DNA of 64,000 nucleotides, taken from a virus. Below are positions 33,993 through 42,577 of the stretch, one piece after another; position 1 is the first letter of the stretch, and every line of letters starts with the position of its first letter. The stretch spans positions 1-64,000 of the IMG/VR virus record IMGVR_UViG_3300031521_000040. One strand, written 5' to 3'. The position numbers and the translations under genes are program-made. The notes beneath the pieces are model-generated. The model was given only the letters and a program-made list of their open reading frames with translations. It did not search any database and had not been told where the DNA came from.

Positions 33993-35077
33993 TATTGCAA
34001 ATGTTTGTTTACATTCTCAGCTATTTTAGCTCTGTTTTCGGTTAAGATAACTTGACTTATGTTTGTTAGTTGTTCCAATATGATTTTTTCAGTATCTTCT
34101 TTTAACTTAGTACCTTCATCAAGCAAATGACGATAATCCATTGTAAGTTGTTTTTCAGCTACACCTAATTCGCCTGTATAAAAACCACGTACACCACCAA
34201 TAACCATTTTAACCTTAGCAATAAGTAAATTTCTTATTTGTTGTTTAGCAACATCATTTAAATTAGTCCATTGAAGTATTTGTGTAGGTGGGTCTGATGG
34301 AAGTCTTACGATATCATTGTTAGCTTCTAAACATTCATCCCTGTTAGATGGATTTGTTTCATAATACCAGTAATACACTCGTCTGCCACTATAATGTTTT
34401 CCCCATGCACTGGAAATCTCGTATCTATCCCCGGGAATTGGGTACAGATGCAGTATTTTTTCACCATTAGCAGTACCTGTTATTCTATATGTTAAGATTG
34501 ATTGCAATATTCTTTGTTTCATACGTCGATCTTGTGCAGATAATAACATTGAAAAAGTTGGTTGGACGTATTGTGATGGACGACCATTCATCGACCAACC
34601 CATCATGCCAGAGGATGTTGTATTCATCGCAAACGGGTCCATTAATCCACCATCAATTTGTGGTGGAGTTTCCCATAGTACTTCATTAACTTCTCTACCA
34701 GCAGGTATTATATAATGTTGTGTATCCTCAGTAGTTGTAATAAAATCACGTTTAAGTTCCCACCCTGCCGATGCAGGTGCATTAGTTCCTTGCCCAACTT
34801 GTTTAGAATATGCATACGTAAACGATTCCATATAATGATTCGATTTGTTAGTATATGCTGAAAGAAAATCACCATTTTCCTTGCTAAGTCCTTCTAATCC
34901 AATCCATTGTTGCTGAATCAACCAGTTGTTTAGTATTGATGAATAGTCTTCAACAACCATTTCGAGATATGAATCCATCATTTCGTCTTTTAATTCGAAA
35001 GGTCTTAAAGGGAAACCTAATTCATGTTTTATGTGGAGATATAATTTATTTTTATCAACCGTTGCTATTATTCCCAT
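33959..35077 (-). CDS. neck / head completion protein (T4 gp13-like)
   Basis: A 372-residue protein. The N-terminal part LYLHIKHELGFPLRPFELKD is typical of neck proteins. The conserved helical end (ALNDVAKQQ-type helix, then KVKMVIGGVRGFYTGELGVA and LTMDYRHLLDEGTKLKEDTE) fits T4 gp13, which has 309 residues. gp13 closes the portal vertex after packaging and joins head to tail. The full-consensus late motif lies 19 nt upstream, and the hairpin at 33921-33950 ends the message. Homology is distant, so gp14-type or other connector roles remain possible. Confidence 0.68.
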   Translation of the reverse strand: MGIIATVDKNKLYLHIKHELGFPLRPFELKDEMMDSYLEMVVEDYSSILNNWLIQQQWIGLEGLSKENGDFLSAYTNKSNHYMESFTYAYSKQVGQGTNAPASAGWELKRDFITTTEDTQHYIIPAGREVNEVLWETPPQIDGGLMDPFAMNTTSSGMMGWSMNGRPSQYVQPTFSMLLSAQDRRMKQRILQSILTYRITGTANGEKILHLYPIPGDRYEISSAWGKHYSGRRVYYWYYETNPSNRDECLEANNDIVRLPSDPPTQILQWTNLNDVAKQQIRNLLIAKVKMVIGGVRGFYTGELGVAEKQLTMDYRHLLDEGTKLKEDTEKIILEQLTNISQVILTENRAKIAENVNKHLQYQPPMFPIIAI

Positions 35078-35092
35078 AATTATTTAATTTTG
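35061..35092 (+). promoter_or_regulatory. possible host-type promoter (GTTG-N20-TAATTTTG)
   Basis: GTTG, 20 nt, TAATTTTG fits the Bacteroidota pattern with one mismatch in the -33 box; 28 nt follow before the ATG at 35121. It would drive the helicase run. Confidence 0.4.
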
Positions 35093-35096
35093 TAAT

Positions 35097-35106
35097 TATA
35101 AATACT
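35097..35106 (-). promoter_or_regulatory. late-type motif AGTATTTATA before neck gene
   Basis: Minus-strand AGTATTTATA, 19 nt before the gp13-like ATG. Confidence 0.65.
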
Positions 35107-35120
35107 TAAACAGATTGATT

Positions 35121-35603
35121 ATGCTAAAAATAGAATACAAAATTGATTTAAACAAATCTGGCAGACCATGTATTGATTTGCCTATGGACTATGAGCATAG
35201 ACCAGAAGATAAATTTTTCGCTATTGAAATGGCTAGATATTTTTTACAATCAATATCACCTAAGACAATTGGATTGCTCGATGAACATACACATAATAAA
35301 TTAAATGAAAGTATTGGCTTGTTGGGACAACTTGGTGATCAAATGGCTGAAATCGTTTATAATAATCTAAAATCATTGGGCGATATGCACTCCATGATAA
35401 ACAATGATTATGATTTCAGTGTTGAAACCATTAATGACTTGAATAAATTAGGTGATCGTATAATTACTGATGGTAAAATATATGAAAAACATCAAGGCTT
35501 AAAAGTTTTCGTGGTTGAAAATAATAAAACATATAGGTTATATGTAGACGATAATTGGATAGAGGTTGAAGATGATGATACAACAGAATATAGAACTAGA
35601 TAA
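35121..35603 (+). CDS. hypothetical protein
   Basis: About 160 residues from the ATG at 35121 (a TTG at 35115 would add two). Opens LKIEYKIDLNKSGRPCIDLP with RPEDKFFAIEMARYFLQSI, then helices, and ends in a short beta part (GLKVFVVENNKTYRLYVDDN). The pattern suggests a small mixed alpha/beta protein. It precedes the helicase by 14 nt and shares its direction, so it may be a helicase partner, but no family is recognised. Confidence 0.7.
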   Translation: MLKIEYKIDLNKSGRPCIDLPMDYEHRPEDKFFAIEMARYFLQSISPKTIGLLDEHTHNKLNESIGLLGQLGDQMAEIVYNNLKSLGDMHSMINNDYDFSVETINDLNKLGDRIITDGKIYEKHQGLKVFVVENNKTYRLYVDDNWIEVEDDDTTEYRTR

Positions 35604-35617
35604 TTTATAATAACTCA

Positions 35618-38164
35618 ATGGATCACAAGCCTACTCCTGAACAAGAAAGAATATTCCTTTTTATAAAGAAAAGAACTGAAAACATTGTTATTAAAGCCTT
35701 TGCAGGCACTGGTAAAACTTCTACCATAGTTGAAGCAGTTAAGCTGCTGCCCAAAGACAAGCAAATCATGTTCTTAGCATTTAATAAGCACATCCAAGTC
35801 GAATTGCAGGAAAAGTTACCCAGCCACGTGCGCACTTACACTACTTATGGTTTAGGTACATCAGCCATTAAAAGGAAATATGGTGATAGCATTCAATTTG
35901 ATGAATTTAAAATAGATAAAATCATCCAGAAGAAAGCTAAGTCATGGGATTTAGACGATGAGTTTAAAACAGAAGAAGAAATATTTGTTTATTTAAACAA
36001 CATTAAGAAATTAGTTAACCTTTGCAGACTAACACTTACTTTAAAGCCCGAATACGTGCCTTACGTGGCAGAACGTTATGAAGTTAATATAAGCAAGCCA
36101 AATGATATTAAAAGGGTTCTAAAGGTCTTAAATGATGCAACGCTGGATAGGAAGTCTTTTGATTACACCGATATGATATATTTACCAGCAGTTGATAACA
36201 GTATTTGGATGTTTCCACAAGATTATGTGTTTATTGATGAATGTTTGCCAGCTAAAACATATATTTCAACAATAGAGGGTAAAAGACAATTAGGTGCGCT
36301 TTATTATTTGAGCAAGAAAAATATTACATTACCTGATATTATTACTTATAATGAAAAAACCAGCCTTTTTGAAAACAAAAAAATTAATAAAATTTGGTGT
36401 ACAGGGAAAAAAGATGTTTATTATGTTGTTTTAAATGGAAAAAGAAAATTAAAATCGACTGTTAATCATAGATTTTTAACATTATCTGGCTGGAAAAGAT
36501 TAGATGAACTAAAAATTGGTGATTCTGTAATTTCAAATTATAATAATCAACCATATCATGAAATATTCAATGAAACCCAAAAGAATATAGTAATCGGATC
36601 AAAGCTTGGTGATGGACATCTTGGAAAAATTTCTGATGACATATATAGACTAAGTGTAATACATGGCGAAAAGCAGAAAGAATATTGTGAATGGAAAGCA
36701 TCCTTTTTTGATTCTAAAATAAAAAATTTAAAAAATAACGGCTATGCGAAAAAGCAAGCATATTCCTTTACGACCAAAGGATTTTATTTTAATATATGTG
36801 AAAGTGAAATCATCAATAACATGTCACTACAATCATTAGCGATATCTTGGATGGATGATGGTAATTTAGCAAAAAATGAATTGAGTTCCACTCTTTACTC
36901 AACAGCTAAGAGTGTGAGATTGTCTCAATTACTTTCCGATAAAATTAATGGTCTTTGGAATATTTCATCAACAGTTAGAAAATCTAAAAGCTCAACAACA
37001 AAAAACCCATATTATCGGTTATTGTTTAATAAAGAAAATACTCAAAAAATTTCAAGTCTTTTGGCGCAGTATATTCACCCAAGCATGGGGTATAAGTTAT
37101 GTACTAATGATAGAAATAAATTTAATGAAACACTATGGCTTAATGAAAAAATAAATTTAGGATGTATGGTTGTTACATCTGAGCATAAATTTTATAAATA
37201 TGAAAATACTTATGATATGTCCGTTGAAGATAATCACAATTTCATTGTAACATCCGAAAGTTACATAAATGGTGCTGCTGGAAATTTTGGAATAATAACA
37301 CATAACTGTCAAGACCTTAACAGATGTCAGATTAAAATCATTGAGAAAATATTGAAAAGAGATAAACTAAGCGGAAAAATTACTGGCAGACTGATTTCTG
37401 TTGGTGATTATTTTCAAGGAATTTATGGTTTCAATGCAGCGGATGATAAATCTTTCGAATGGTTTGAAAAATTCCCCAATACTAAGGTATTGCCTTTGTC
37501 AGTATCATTCAGATGTGCTAAAAATGTTATACTAAAAGCTCAAGAGATCGTCCCTGATATTAAAGCATTAGATGATGCACCCGATGGACTTGTAAGGGAT
37601 GGAAATGTGCTTACAGAGGCTGAAAGCGGTGATTTCGTTATATGTAGAACGACAATGCCATTGGTTAAGCTATTTTTCGAGTTTCTAACACAACATAAAA
37701 AAGCAGTTATTAAGGGTAGTGATATTGGCATTCAATTAATTGAATTAATAGGTAAAATCGATACGATTGATAAGCTTAAAACATTTTGGGAAGGTGAGCT
37801 ACATTCGTTTAAAAAAGAGTTGAAATCAACAGGCATATTGAATCCATCAGAGCATAGTGGATATTCAGCATTAGAAGATAAAGTAATGACATTGTTGTTT
37901 TTAGCTAAACTATCCACTAACATTACCGAATTAAAATTAAACATCAGAACTATTTTTACTGATGAAATTGTGGGAATATGCTTAAGTACAGTGCATAAGA
38001 TCAAAGGACTTGAAGCTAATCGTGTTTTTATAGTAAGACCCGATTTACTGCCATTACCCAATGCTCATGGTTGGCAATCTATACAAGAAAAGAACCTAGC
38101 CTACGTAGCGTATACGAGAGCTAAGCTAGAACTTATATTTGATAGAGAATGGAGCGATGAATAA
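35618..38164 (+). CDS. SF1 (UvrD-like) DNA helicase interrupted by an intein
   Basis: An 848-residue precursor. The helicase host protein would be 493 residues after splicing. Its motifs are: Q-like PTPEQERIFLFI, motif I KAFAGTGKTSTIVEA (~28-42), Ia LAFNKHIQVEL, motif II VFIDE/CQDLN (split by the intein after Glu208), III GDYFQGIYGF, IV SVSFRCAKN, V STVHKIKGLEANRVFI and VI NLAYVAYTRAKLELIF. It should unwind DNA with 3'-5' polarity in replication or repair. The downstream gene starts in the overlapping TAATG. The intein must splice to restore the Walker B motif. Confidence 0.92.
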   Translation: MDHKPTPEQERIFLFIKKRTENIVIKAFAGTGKTSTIVEAVKLLPKDKQIMFLAFNKHIQVELQEKLPSHVRTYTTYGLGTSAIKRKYGDSIQFDEFKIDKIIQKKAKSWDLDDEFKTEEEIFVYLNNIKKLVNLCRLTLTLKPEYVPYVAERYEVNISKPNDIKRVLKVLNDATLDRKSFDYTDMIYLPAVDNSIWMFPQDYVFIDECLPAKTYISTIEGKRQLGALYYLSKKNITLPDIITYNEKTSLFENKKINKIWCTGKKDVYYVVLNGKRKLKSTVNHRFLTLSGWKRLDELKIGDSVISNYNNQPYHEIFNETQKNIVIGSKLGDGHLGKISDDIYRLSVIHGEKQKEYCEWKASFFDSKIKNLKNNGYAKKQAYSFTTKGFYFNICESEIINNMSLQSLAISWMDDGNLAKNELSSTLYSTAKSVRLSQLLSDKINGLWNISSTVRKSKSSTTKNPYYRLLFNKENTQKISSLLAQYIHPSMGYKLCTNDRNKFNETLWLNEKINLGCMVVTSEHKFYKYENTYDMSVEDNHNFIVTSESYINGAAGNFGIITHNCQDLNRCQIKIIEKILKRDKLSGKITGRLISVGDYFQGIYGFNAADDKSFEWFEKFPNTKVLPLSVSFRCAKNVILKAQEIVPDIKALDDAPDGLVRDGNVLTEAESGDFVICRTTMPLVKLFFEFLTQHKKAVIKGSDIGIQLIELIGKIDTIDKLKTFWEGELHSFKKELKSTGILNPSEHSGYSALEDKVMTLLFLAKLSTNITELKLNIRTIFTDEIVGICLSTVHKIKGLEANRVFIVRPDLLPLPNAHGWQSIQEKNLAYVAYTRAKLELIFDREWSDE
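36242..37306 (+). mobile_element. 355-residue intein with LAGLIDADG endonuclease in helicase Walker B
   Basis: The intein starts at Cys209 (CLPAKTYISTIEGKRQLGAL) and ends THN before Cys564 of the downstream extein. Splicing block B is TVNHRFLTL, and the C-terminal blocks are YDMSVEDNHNFIVTS and FGIITHN, with the penultimate His and terminal Asn present. Between them are two LAGLIDADG-type motifs, VIGSKLGDGHLGK and LAISWMDDGNLAK. All residues needed for Cys-type splicing are there. The insertion joins FIDE to CQDLN, which disables ATP hydrolysis until it is removed. Confidence 0.95.
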
Positions 38165-38451
38165 TGGAGTTTAAGCTAACAAATGAAATATTAAAAAGTT
38201 ATAAGTCATATGATGACTTATTAAATGTAATCATTCAATCAAAATCGGCTGAATGTTGTGAATTTTGCCTTGATTATGATGGAATATGGAAAAGACTAAC
38301 CTTAAAATGGATGATTGATTATTTTATTGAAAAGGAAGAGTATGAAAAATGTATTATTGTTAATAATTATATACTGACTGATTATATTGCTAACGATTTA
38401 AGACAAGATGAATTAAATACAAAGTTGAATGAAATTACAAAAGCCCTTTGA
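38164..38451 (+). CDS. hypothetical protein
   Basis: 95 residues, start coupled to the helicase stop (TAATG). It has FCLDYDGIWKRLTLKWMIDY in the middle and is mostly helical with several Cys (ECCEFC, KCIIV). No recognised family. The adjacent position suggests a helicase accessory or another replication-run protein. Confidence 0.7.
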   Translation: MEFKLTNEILKSYKSYDDLLNVIIQSKSAECCEFCLDYDGIWKRLTLKWMIDYFIEKEEYEKCIIVNNYILTDYIANDLRQDELNTKLNEITKAL

Positions 38452-38477
38452 TAATTCAATTATTATATATATATTTG
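38447..38477 (+). promoter_or_regulatory. host-type promoter TTTG-N19-TATATTTG
   Basis: A perfect Bacteroidota-type match: TTTG, 19 nt, TATATTTG, then 27 nt to the ATG of the lipoprotein gene. It shows that this gene can be transcribed by unmodified host polymerase. Confidence 0.8.
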
Positions 38478-38504
38478 CATCTTATTAATTATAAACATAA
38501 CAAA

Positions 38505-38708
38505 ATGAAAAAAATCCTAATTCTATTGGTAGCATTAATTGCTATTGTTGCATTTTCATGCAAGCCATCAACAAAGGTTGATGCTAAACAAGTTACAGCT
38601 GACTCAATCGCCAGAGTAGATTCAATTGCTAAGGTTGACTCAATTGCTAAAGCAGATTCAATCGCCAAAGCAAAACCTGTTAAGAAAAAATCAGCTAGGA
38701 GACGATAA
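38505..38708 (+). CDS. small lipoprotein with DSIAK repeats
   Basis: 67 residues. The start MKKILILLVALIAIVAFSC is a signal peptide with lipobox VAFSC (Cys19), so the mature protein should be lipidated and sit on the cell envelope. It is followed by tandem six-residue units (RVDSIA, KVDSIA, KADSIA) and a basic end KKKSARRR. An upstream in-frame ATG at 38448 lies before the promoter and is rejected. It has a perfect host-type promoter and a strong hairpin after it. Such small phage lipoproteins often block superinfection or act in lysis; this is inference. Confidence 0.78.
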   Translation: MKKILILLVALIAIVAFSCKPSTKVDAKQVTADSIARVDSIAKVDSIAKADSIAKAKPVKKKSARRR

Positions 38709-38709
38709 T

Positions 38710-38750
38710 AAATTTGTCCCATATATAATATATATATATGGGACAAATTT
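38710..38750. terminator. long inverted repeat after lipoprotein gene
   Basis: AAATTTGTCCCATATATA pairs with TATATATGGGACAAATTT around a short AT loop. It directly follows the lipoprotein stop. The end is A/T-rich but lacks a clean U-run, so a terminator or mRNA-stability stem are both possible. Confidence 0.6.
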
Positions 38751-38765
38751 AAATAATTATTAATT

Positions 38766-39044
38766 ATGGAATGGAAAGTATTAATTGAAGGAAAACCTAA
38801 TTTAAGAATCATGGTTAAATTTCTTCCACTAACAGAACAAATCGCCTTTATAGGTCAGTTTAAAAGAACTAATTTGGAATGGGTGAATTTTTGCATTGAG
38901 GAACATACTATGTATATTGATTTAGATCAAATCAATGAAATGTTGGTTAAAACATATGATACTATGACGACAAGAATTAATATGTATAATGAAGTTGCCG
39001 AAGGTTTCACTCTTATTAAGGTGATTGAAGTTAAAGAAGATTAA
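38766..39044 (+). CDS. hypothetical protein
   Basis: 92 residues. A beta-rich start (WKVLIEGKPNLRIMVKFLPL) with TEQIAFIGQFKRTNLEW and WVNFCIEEHTMYIDLDQINE precedes a helical end. It overlaps the convergent Mom-like/GIY-YIG gene by 4 nt at the 3' end. No family recognised; similar small beta/alpha proteins are common in large phages. Confidence 0.68.
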   Translation: MEWKVLIEGKPNLRIMVKFLPLTEQIAFIGQFKRTNLEWVNFCIEEHTMYIDLDQINEMLVKTYDTMTTRINMYNEVAEGFTLIKVIEVKED

Positions 39045-40774
39045 TCGGTAATTAATTTAAATTCAAAAAAGTCATAATACCATGGCTTGCCTGTTTTCAG
39101 CTCAATTTGTTTTCTTTTAAATTTTGATTCTAATATAAAATCTGGATATGTTTCGGTAATATGTATGGTCAAACAGCCTGATTTATTTATATAATCAGTA
39201 AATACTCTACCTGTTTTTTTACATGTTAAAACATAATGATTTACTGAATTGTAATTGTCATCGACAGGTTTAGCTCTTTTGGTGAAAATTCCACTGAGCG
39301 TCGAAAAATTAATATCATATTTTCTTGAAATTTCCCTGATTGGCATATTATCTTTTTCATAATCACTATATATGCACTTCAATTCATCCACAGAGAATTC
39401 CTCTAATGTTCTATGTTTTTGAGAACTAAATGATTTTTGTGTGTTATTAATATAGTCCTCTTCGTAGCACCAATAAATGTTTTGATTATTTTTTGTATGT
39501 CCCAAGCATTTCCTCAGAATTTGTTCATGTGATAGTCCATCGATATTATTTCTTCCAGCATCAGCTAAAGATGAATATCTTTCAATAATGGTATCAATAT
39601 TTCTATCAATTTTAATAACAGGCTTGGATACTTGAATAACTCTTTTCTGAATCCATTCTTTACTTTGCTTGACATTTTTTCTAATTCTAGATAATTTTTC
39701 TTTGGTTTCATCATGACTAAAAGACCTTATTCCACCAAATTCAATATTATAACCCAAATTTCTATTAGTTGAGTCGTATTCATAAATATATTTAATTTCT
39801 TTATAGTTTAATTCATCAGTTGTTTGTGCAGTATCTATAATATTAAACTTAAATTTATCGAATCCATATTTGTCGAAAGCTTTTAATACATATAAATTAC
39901 AACACTTAGCTCTGTTTTTGTATTCATTATATCTATCGTTAAAGCCTCTTGTTGTTTGACCTACATATTTTTTATTATTTACAGTATTCTCAATTAAATA
40001 AATTATACCAGCAATTTCGTTGTTTTTTTTAGGGTATTCTAATTTTATGTGCTTAATCGATTCAAGAAATTTTTTATTTTCTACTTTATTACCTATAAAA
40101 TAGAAGTATCTTCTTTTTCTATATTGTGAAAGAAAAATTGCATTAGGATATTTTTCTAATATTACATCTTTTTTAATTGTTCCAAATTCTTTCCTGATAG
40201 AGCGTGAATGTTTCAATTTTCCATCGATAAAAACCGAGAATCTCTTGGTTTCTCTTCCGTTTTTTCCGTAGTTTCCTGTCATGAGACCAACATAGTGCCA
40301 ATTTAGTGATTGATATATAATACCTATTTCACCAGCTGATGGGTCAACACTTGCTGTTATTATTTTATATTCTGTATTTTTTTTAAGCCAATCAGCTGTC
40401 TTAGAAATAAAATAGGAAGCTGTATTTTTTGGTGTCCACCAAAGGCATGTACCTCGACTTAATAATATTATTTTATTTGTATACCCATACTTATCCCAAG
40501 TAGTAGATTTATTTGCTGAGTATTCTTCTGAATATATAACAACGCCACCTAAATGGTATTCATTATCTATATTAAAATATATTCCAAAAAAATATCTATT
40601 AAATAACGGCATTGTTTTAAGCCATTCATATTTTAAAATAATATTTCTCGCTGTGCTAAAATCTATTAGTTCTATTTTTGTATTAGATAATGCAGCTTTG
40701 CCATAATCAAAATCAATTGTTGCGGATTCGATTTCTTCTTGTTTTTTACGTACTTTATATTGATATGCTTCCAT
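39041..40774 (-). CDS. Mom-like GNAT domain fused to GIY-YIG endonuclease
   Basis: About 577 residues from the ATG at 40774; an in-frame start at 40834 lies inside the capsid terminator and is rejected. Residues ~35-250 resemble phage Mom DNA-modification proteins (GNAT fold): GGVVIYSEEY, a central TASVDPSAGEIGIIYQSLNW, HYVGLMTG, FIDGKLKHSRSIRKEFGT, and the C-terminal YRKRRYFYFIGNK...LEYPKK. Residues ~256-348 are a GIY-YIG nuclease (AGIIYLIENTVNNKKYVGQT and a later Glu). The rest has NUMOD3-type (SHDETKEKLSRIRKNVKQSK) and helix-turn-helix segments (REISRKYDINFSTLSGIF). It is either a mom-like gene invaded in frame by an endonuclease or a composite homing enzyme. Confidence 0.78.
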   Translation of the reverse strand: MEAYQYKVRKKQEEIESATIDFDYGKAALSNTKIELIDFSTARNIILKYEWLKTMPLFNRYFFGIYFNIDNEYHLGGVVIYSEEYSANKSTTWDKYGYTNKIILLSRGTCLWWTPKNTASYFISKTADWLKKNTEYKIITASVDPSAGEIGIIYQSLNWHYVGLMTGNYGKNGRETKRFSVFIDGKLKHSRSIRKEFGTIKKDVILEKYPNAIFLSQYRKRRYFYFIGNKVENKKFLESIKHIKLEYPKKNNEIAGIIYLIENTVNNKKYVGQTTRGFNDRYNEYKNRAKCCNLYVLKAFDKYGFDKFKFNIIDTAQTTDELNYKEIKYIYEYDSTNRNLGYNIEFGGIRSFSHDETKEKLSRIRKNVKQSKEWIQKRVIQVSKPVIKIDRNIDTIIERYSSLADAGRNNIDGLSHEQILRKCLGHTKNNQNIYWCYEEDYINNTQKSFSSQKHRTLEEFSVDELKCIYSDYEKDNMPIREISRKYDINFSTLSGIFTKRAKPVDDNYNSVNHYVLTCKKTGRVFTDYINKSGCLTIHITETYPDFILESKFKRKQIELKTGKPWYYDFFEFKLITD

Positions 40775-40810
40775 TATAAATAATTTGATTTTACTCCAGA
40801 AAACAAAGGT

Positions 40811-40842
40811 AAAAAAAGACTTGCATATGTGCAAGTCTTTTT
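40811..40842 (-). terminator. bidirectional terminator after major capsid gene
   Basis: GACTTGCA and TGCAAGTC pair with A7 and T5 flanks. It follows the capsid stop by about 25 nt on the minus strand. Confidence 0.88.
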
Positions 40843-40865
40843 AAAAATATTCATATCAATTAAGA

Positions 40866-42551
40866 TTATTGAAGATCACCGATTCCGAAAGTCTGAAGAC
40901 CATCACAATAGATTCTACCATAATAACGGTTAAGAACCATTTTCTTTGCATAACGTGTCATAATTCCACGAATTGGTGTAAAATCGAATGGGTTATACAT
41001 GACCGGCGTAAGCTGCATTGGTACGTAAGGAGCGTAGATGTAACCTGTTTCCAAGATACTAGTACCCTTATGTCCGATAAGAATTGTGTTTGCTGGTGAA
41101 TATGGGTCACGATACACGATGTAACGACCACTTAAGCTACCGATTTTTTCGATACCCATGTTGTATTTGTCTTCTTCTGGAGAAGCATTGCTAACGTGGA
41201 AATATTCCAAGTCATCAAATACTGCTGATACTTCAGGAGATACAACTACCCAACTAGCGCCACCACGAAGGGTTGCTTTATGAATCTGAGCTGAAATCTG
41301 GTTGATCTTTGTGATAAGAGTCTGATTCCAGTCTTTTTGTGTTCCATAATAAGTATTAGCTTGTCTACGAAGACCATTATAGTCCCAACGTGCAGTCCAA
41401 GCAGCACCTCTACGTAAGTCACGTAAAATCTCACGATCAATCTCAGCAGCCATTTGCTCTGACAATAAAGCTGTTAATTCAGCTTCAGCATCAATATTAT
41501 GAAACGCTGAAACGTCCTGAGCAAGCTCTGGAGTCCACATAGCTCTCATTTTACGTGTTTCAACAGAAACAGTAACTTGATCTAACTGGAATGTTACTTC
41601 TGCCATACGTGAATCTTCTTCAAGATCACTATAGCTTCTGTATTCATAGAAGAAACTTGTTGTTCCTGATGTAACAGCGCTTAATGGCTGATAACCGTTT
41701 GTTCCTGCATATTGAAGGTCAACTACTAATACGATATCACCTTGTTTGTTAACAATAGCTTGTCCGTATTTTTGTACCTTAACATTGAAAGGAAGTGAAT
41801 GTCCTTTAAGAACGTTTTGTTCTGTAAAACCTGCTGGTGCTACAAAATCTTTGTTAGATGTAATTTTCAAACTTGAAAGGAATGATTCAGTGTCCATCTG
41901 AACACCTGCAGGACCTACCAATTTACCTGAGTCGCTTACCAAGAAGCCATGAATAACAACTTGGATGAATTTTTCGCCAACTGTCCATGATGCACCTGTT
42001 GTTGTACCAGTGTGAACTGACATATCGCCTTTTGAACGATCAAACAATGAAGCACCTTCTTCGTTATATTCTGTTGCATAAAATGCATCATACAATGAAC
42101 GAGTTTCGAATTGTGTTCTTTCTCCAGCAGGTTTGTTTGCTGCATTGCCATAAGCACCGTTAGGTGATGTATGTTGATTACCAGCTGTTGTTGTGTGAGT
42201 GTCATCTTGTACTCTAACACTTGCTTTTGGATTTATGTAGTACAATTTACCAATAGGTAAATTAAGTGCCTGTACAGACACGATATCATTTGCTAAAAGC
42301 TTAGCAAATACCCTACGAATAACTGGAAACGCTACTGTTTCGAATTGTCCTGATGAAGCTGAATCTGATGATTCATTGATCATATAAGATAACTGATTTT
42401 CAAAAAGCTGTGCGCAATTTTCTTTCACGTTACCATCTAATCCTTCTAGCAAGCCGATTTTTTCCCAACGGTTTGTAGTTATTTCTCTTTGTTCACGAAG
42501 TTGTTTTAATCCAATATTGCCAACTTCGGCTGATTCCATTAAAAATCCCAT
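40866..42551 (-). CDS. gp23: major capsid protein (T4 gp23-like)
   Basis: A 561-residue capsid protein with an HK97-type core, slightly longer than T4 gp23 (521). Family features are the N-terminal KENCAQLFENQLSYMINESS, FETVAFPVIRRVFAKLLAND (~70-95), the ARKMRAMW-type helix VETRKMRAMWTPELAQDV, EAELTALLSEQMAAEIDREI and the end segment IRGIMTRYAKKMVLNRYYGR. An N-terminal piece of about 60 residues should be removed by the gp21-like protease. It lies 26 nt after the scaffold gene with no motif between, so it is probably co-transcribed, and a strong terminator follows. Confidence 0.96.
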   Translation of the reverse strand: MGFLMESAEVGNIGLKQLREQREITTNRWEKIGLLEGLDGNVKENCAQLFENQLSYMINESSDSASSGQFETVAFPVIRRVFAKLLANDIVSVQALNLPIGKLYYINPKASVRVQDDTHTTTAGNQHTSPNGAYGNAANKPAGERTQFETRSLYDAFYATEYNEEGASLFDRSKGDMSVHTGTTTGASWTVGEKFIQVVIHGFLVSDSGKLVGPAGVQMDTESFLSSLKITSNKDFVAPAGFTEQNVLKGHSLPFNVKVQKYGQAIVNKQGDIVLVVDLQYAGTNGYQPLSAVTSGTTSFFYEYRSYSDLEEDSRMAEVTFQLDQVTVSVETRKMRAMWTPELAQDVSAFHNIDAEAELTALLSEQMAAEIDREILRDLRRGAAWTARWDYNGLRRQANTYYGTQKDWNQTLITKINQISAQIHKATLRGGASWVVVSPEVSAVFDDLEYFHVSNASPEEDKYNMGIEKIGSLSGRYIVYRDPYSPANTILIGHKGTSILETGYIYAPYVPMQLTPVMYNPFDFTPIRGIMTRYAKKMVLNRYYGRIYCDGLQTFGIGDLQ

Positions 42552-42577
42552 GGTTATTTTATTTATTTATAATTTTA

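Noticed and set aside
40775-40784. late-type motif ATTATTTATA directly before the Mom-like/GIY-YIG start
   Set aside because: It lacks the G and abuts the ATG; in such A/T-rich sequence it is likely chance.
40775-40834. 20-residue N-terminal extension of the Mom-like/GIY-YIG protein
   Set aside because: It would start inside the hairpin terminator of the capsid gene; the ATG at 40774 begins the conserved-looking protein.
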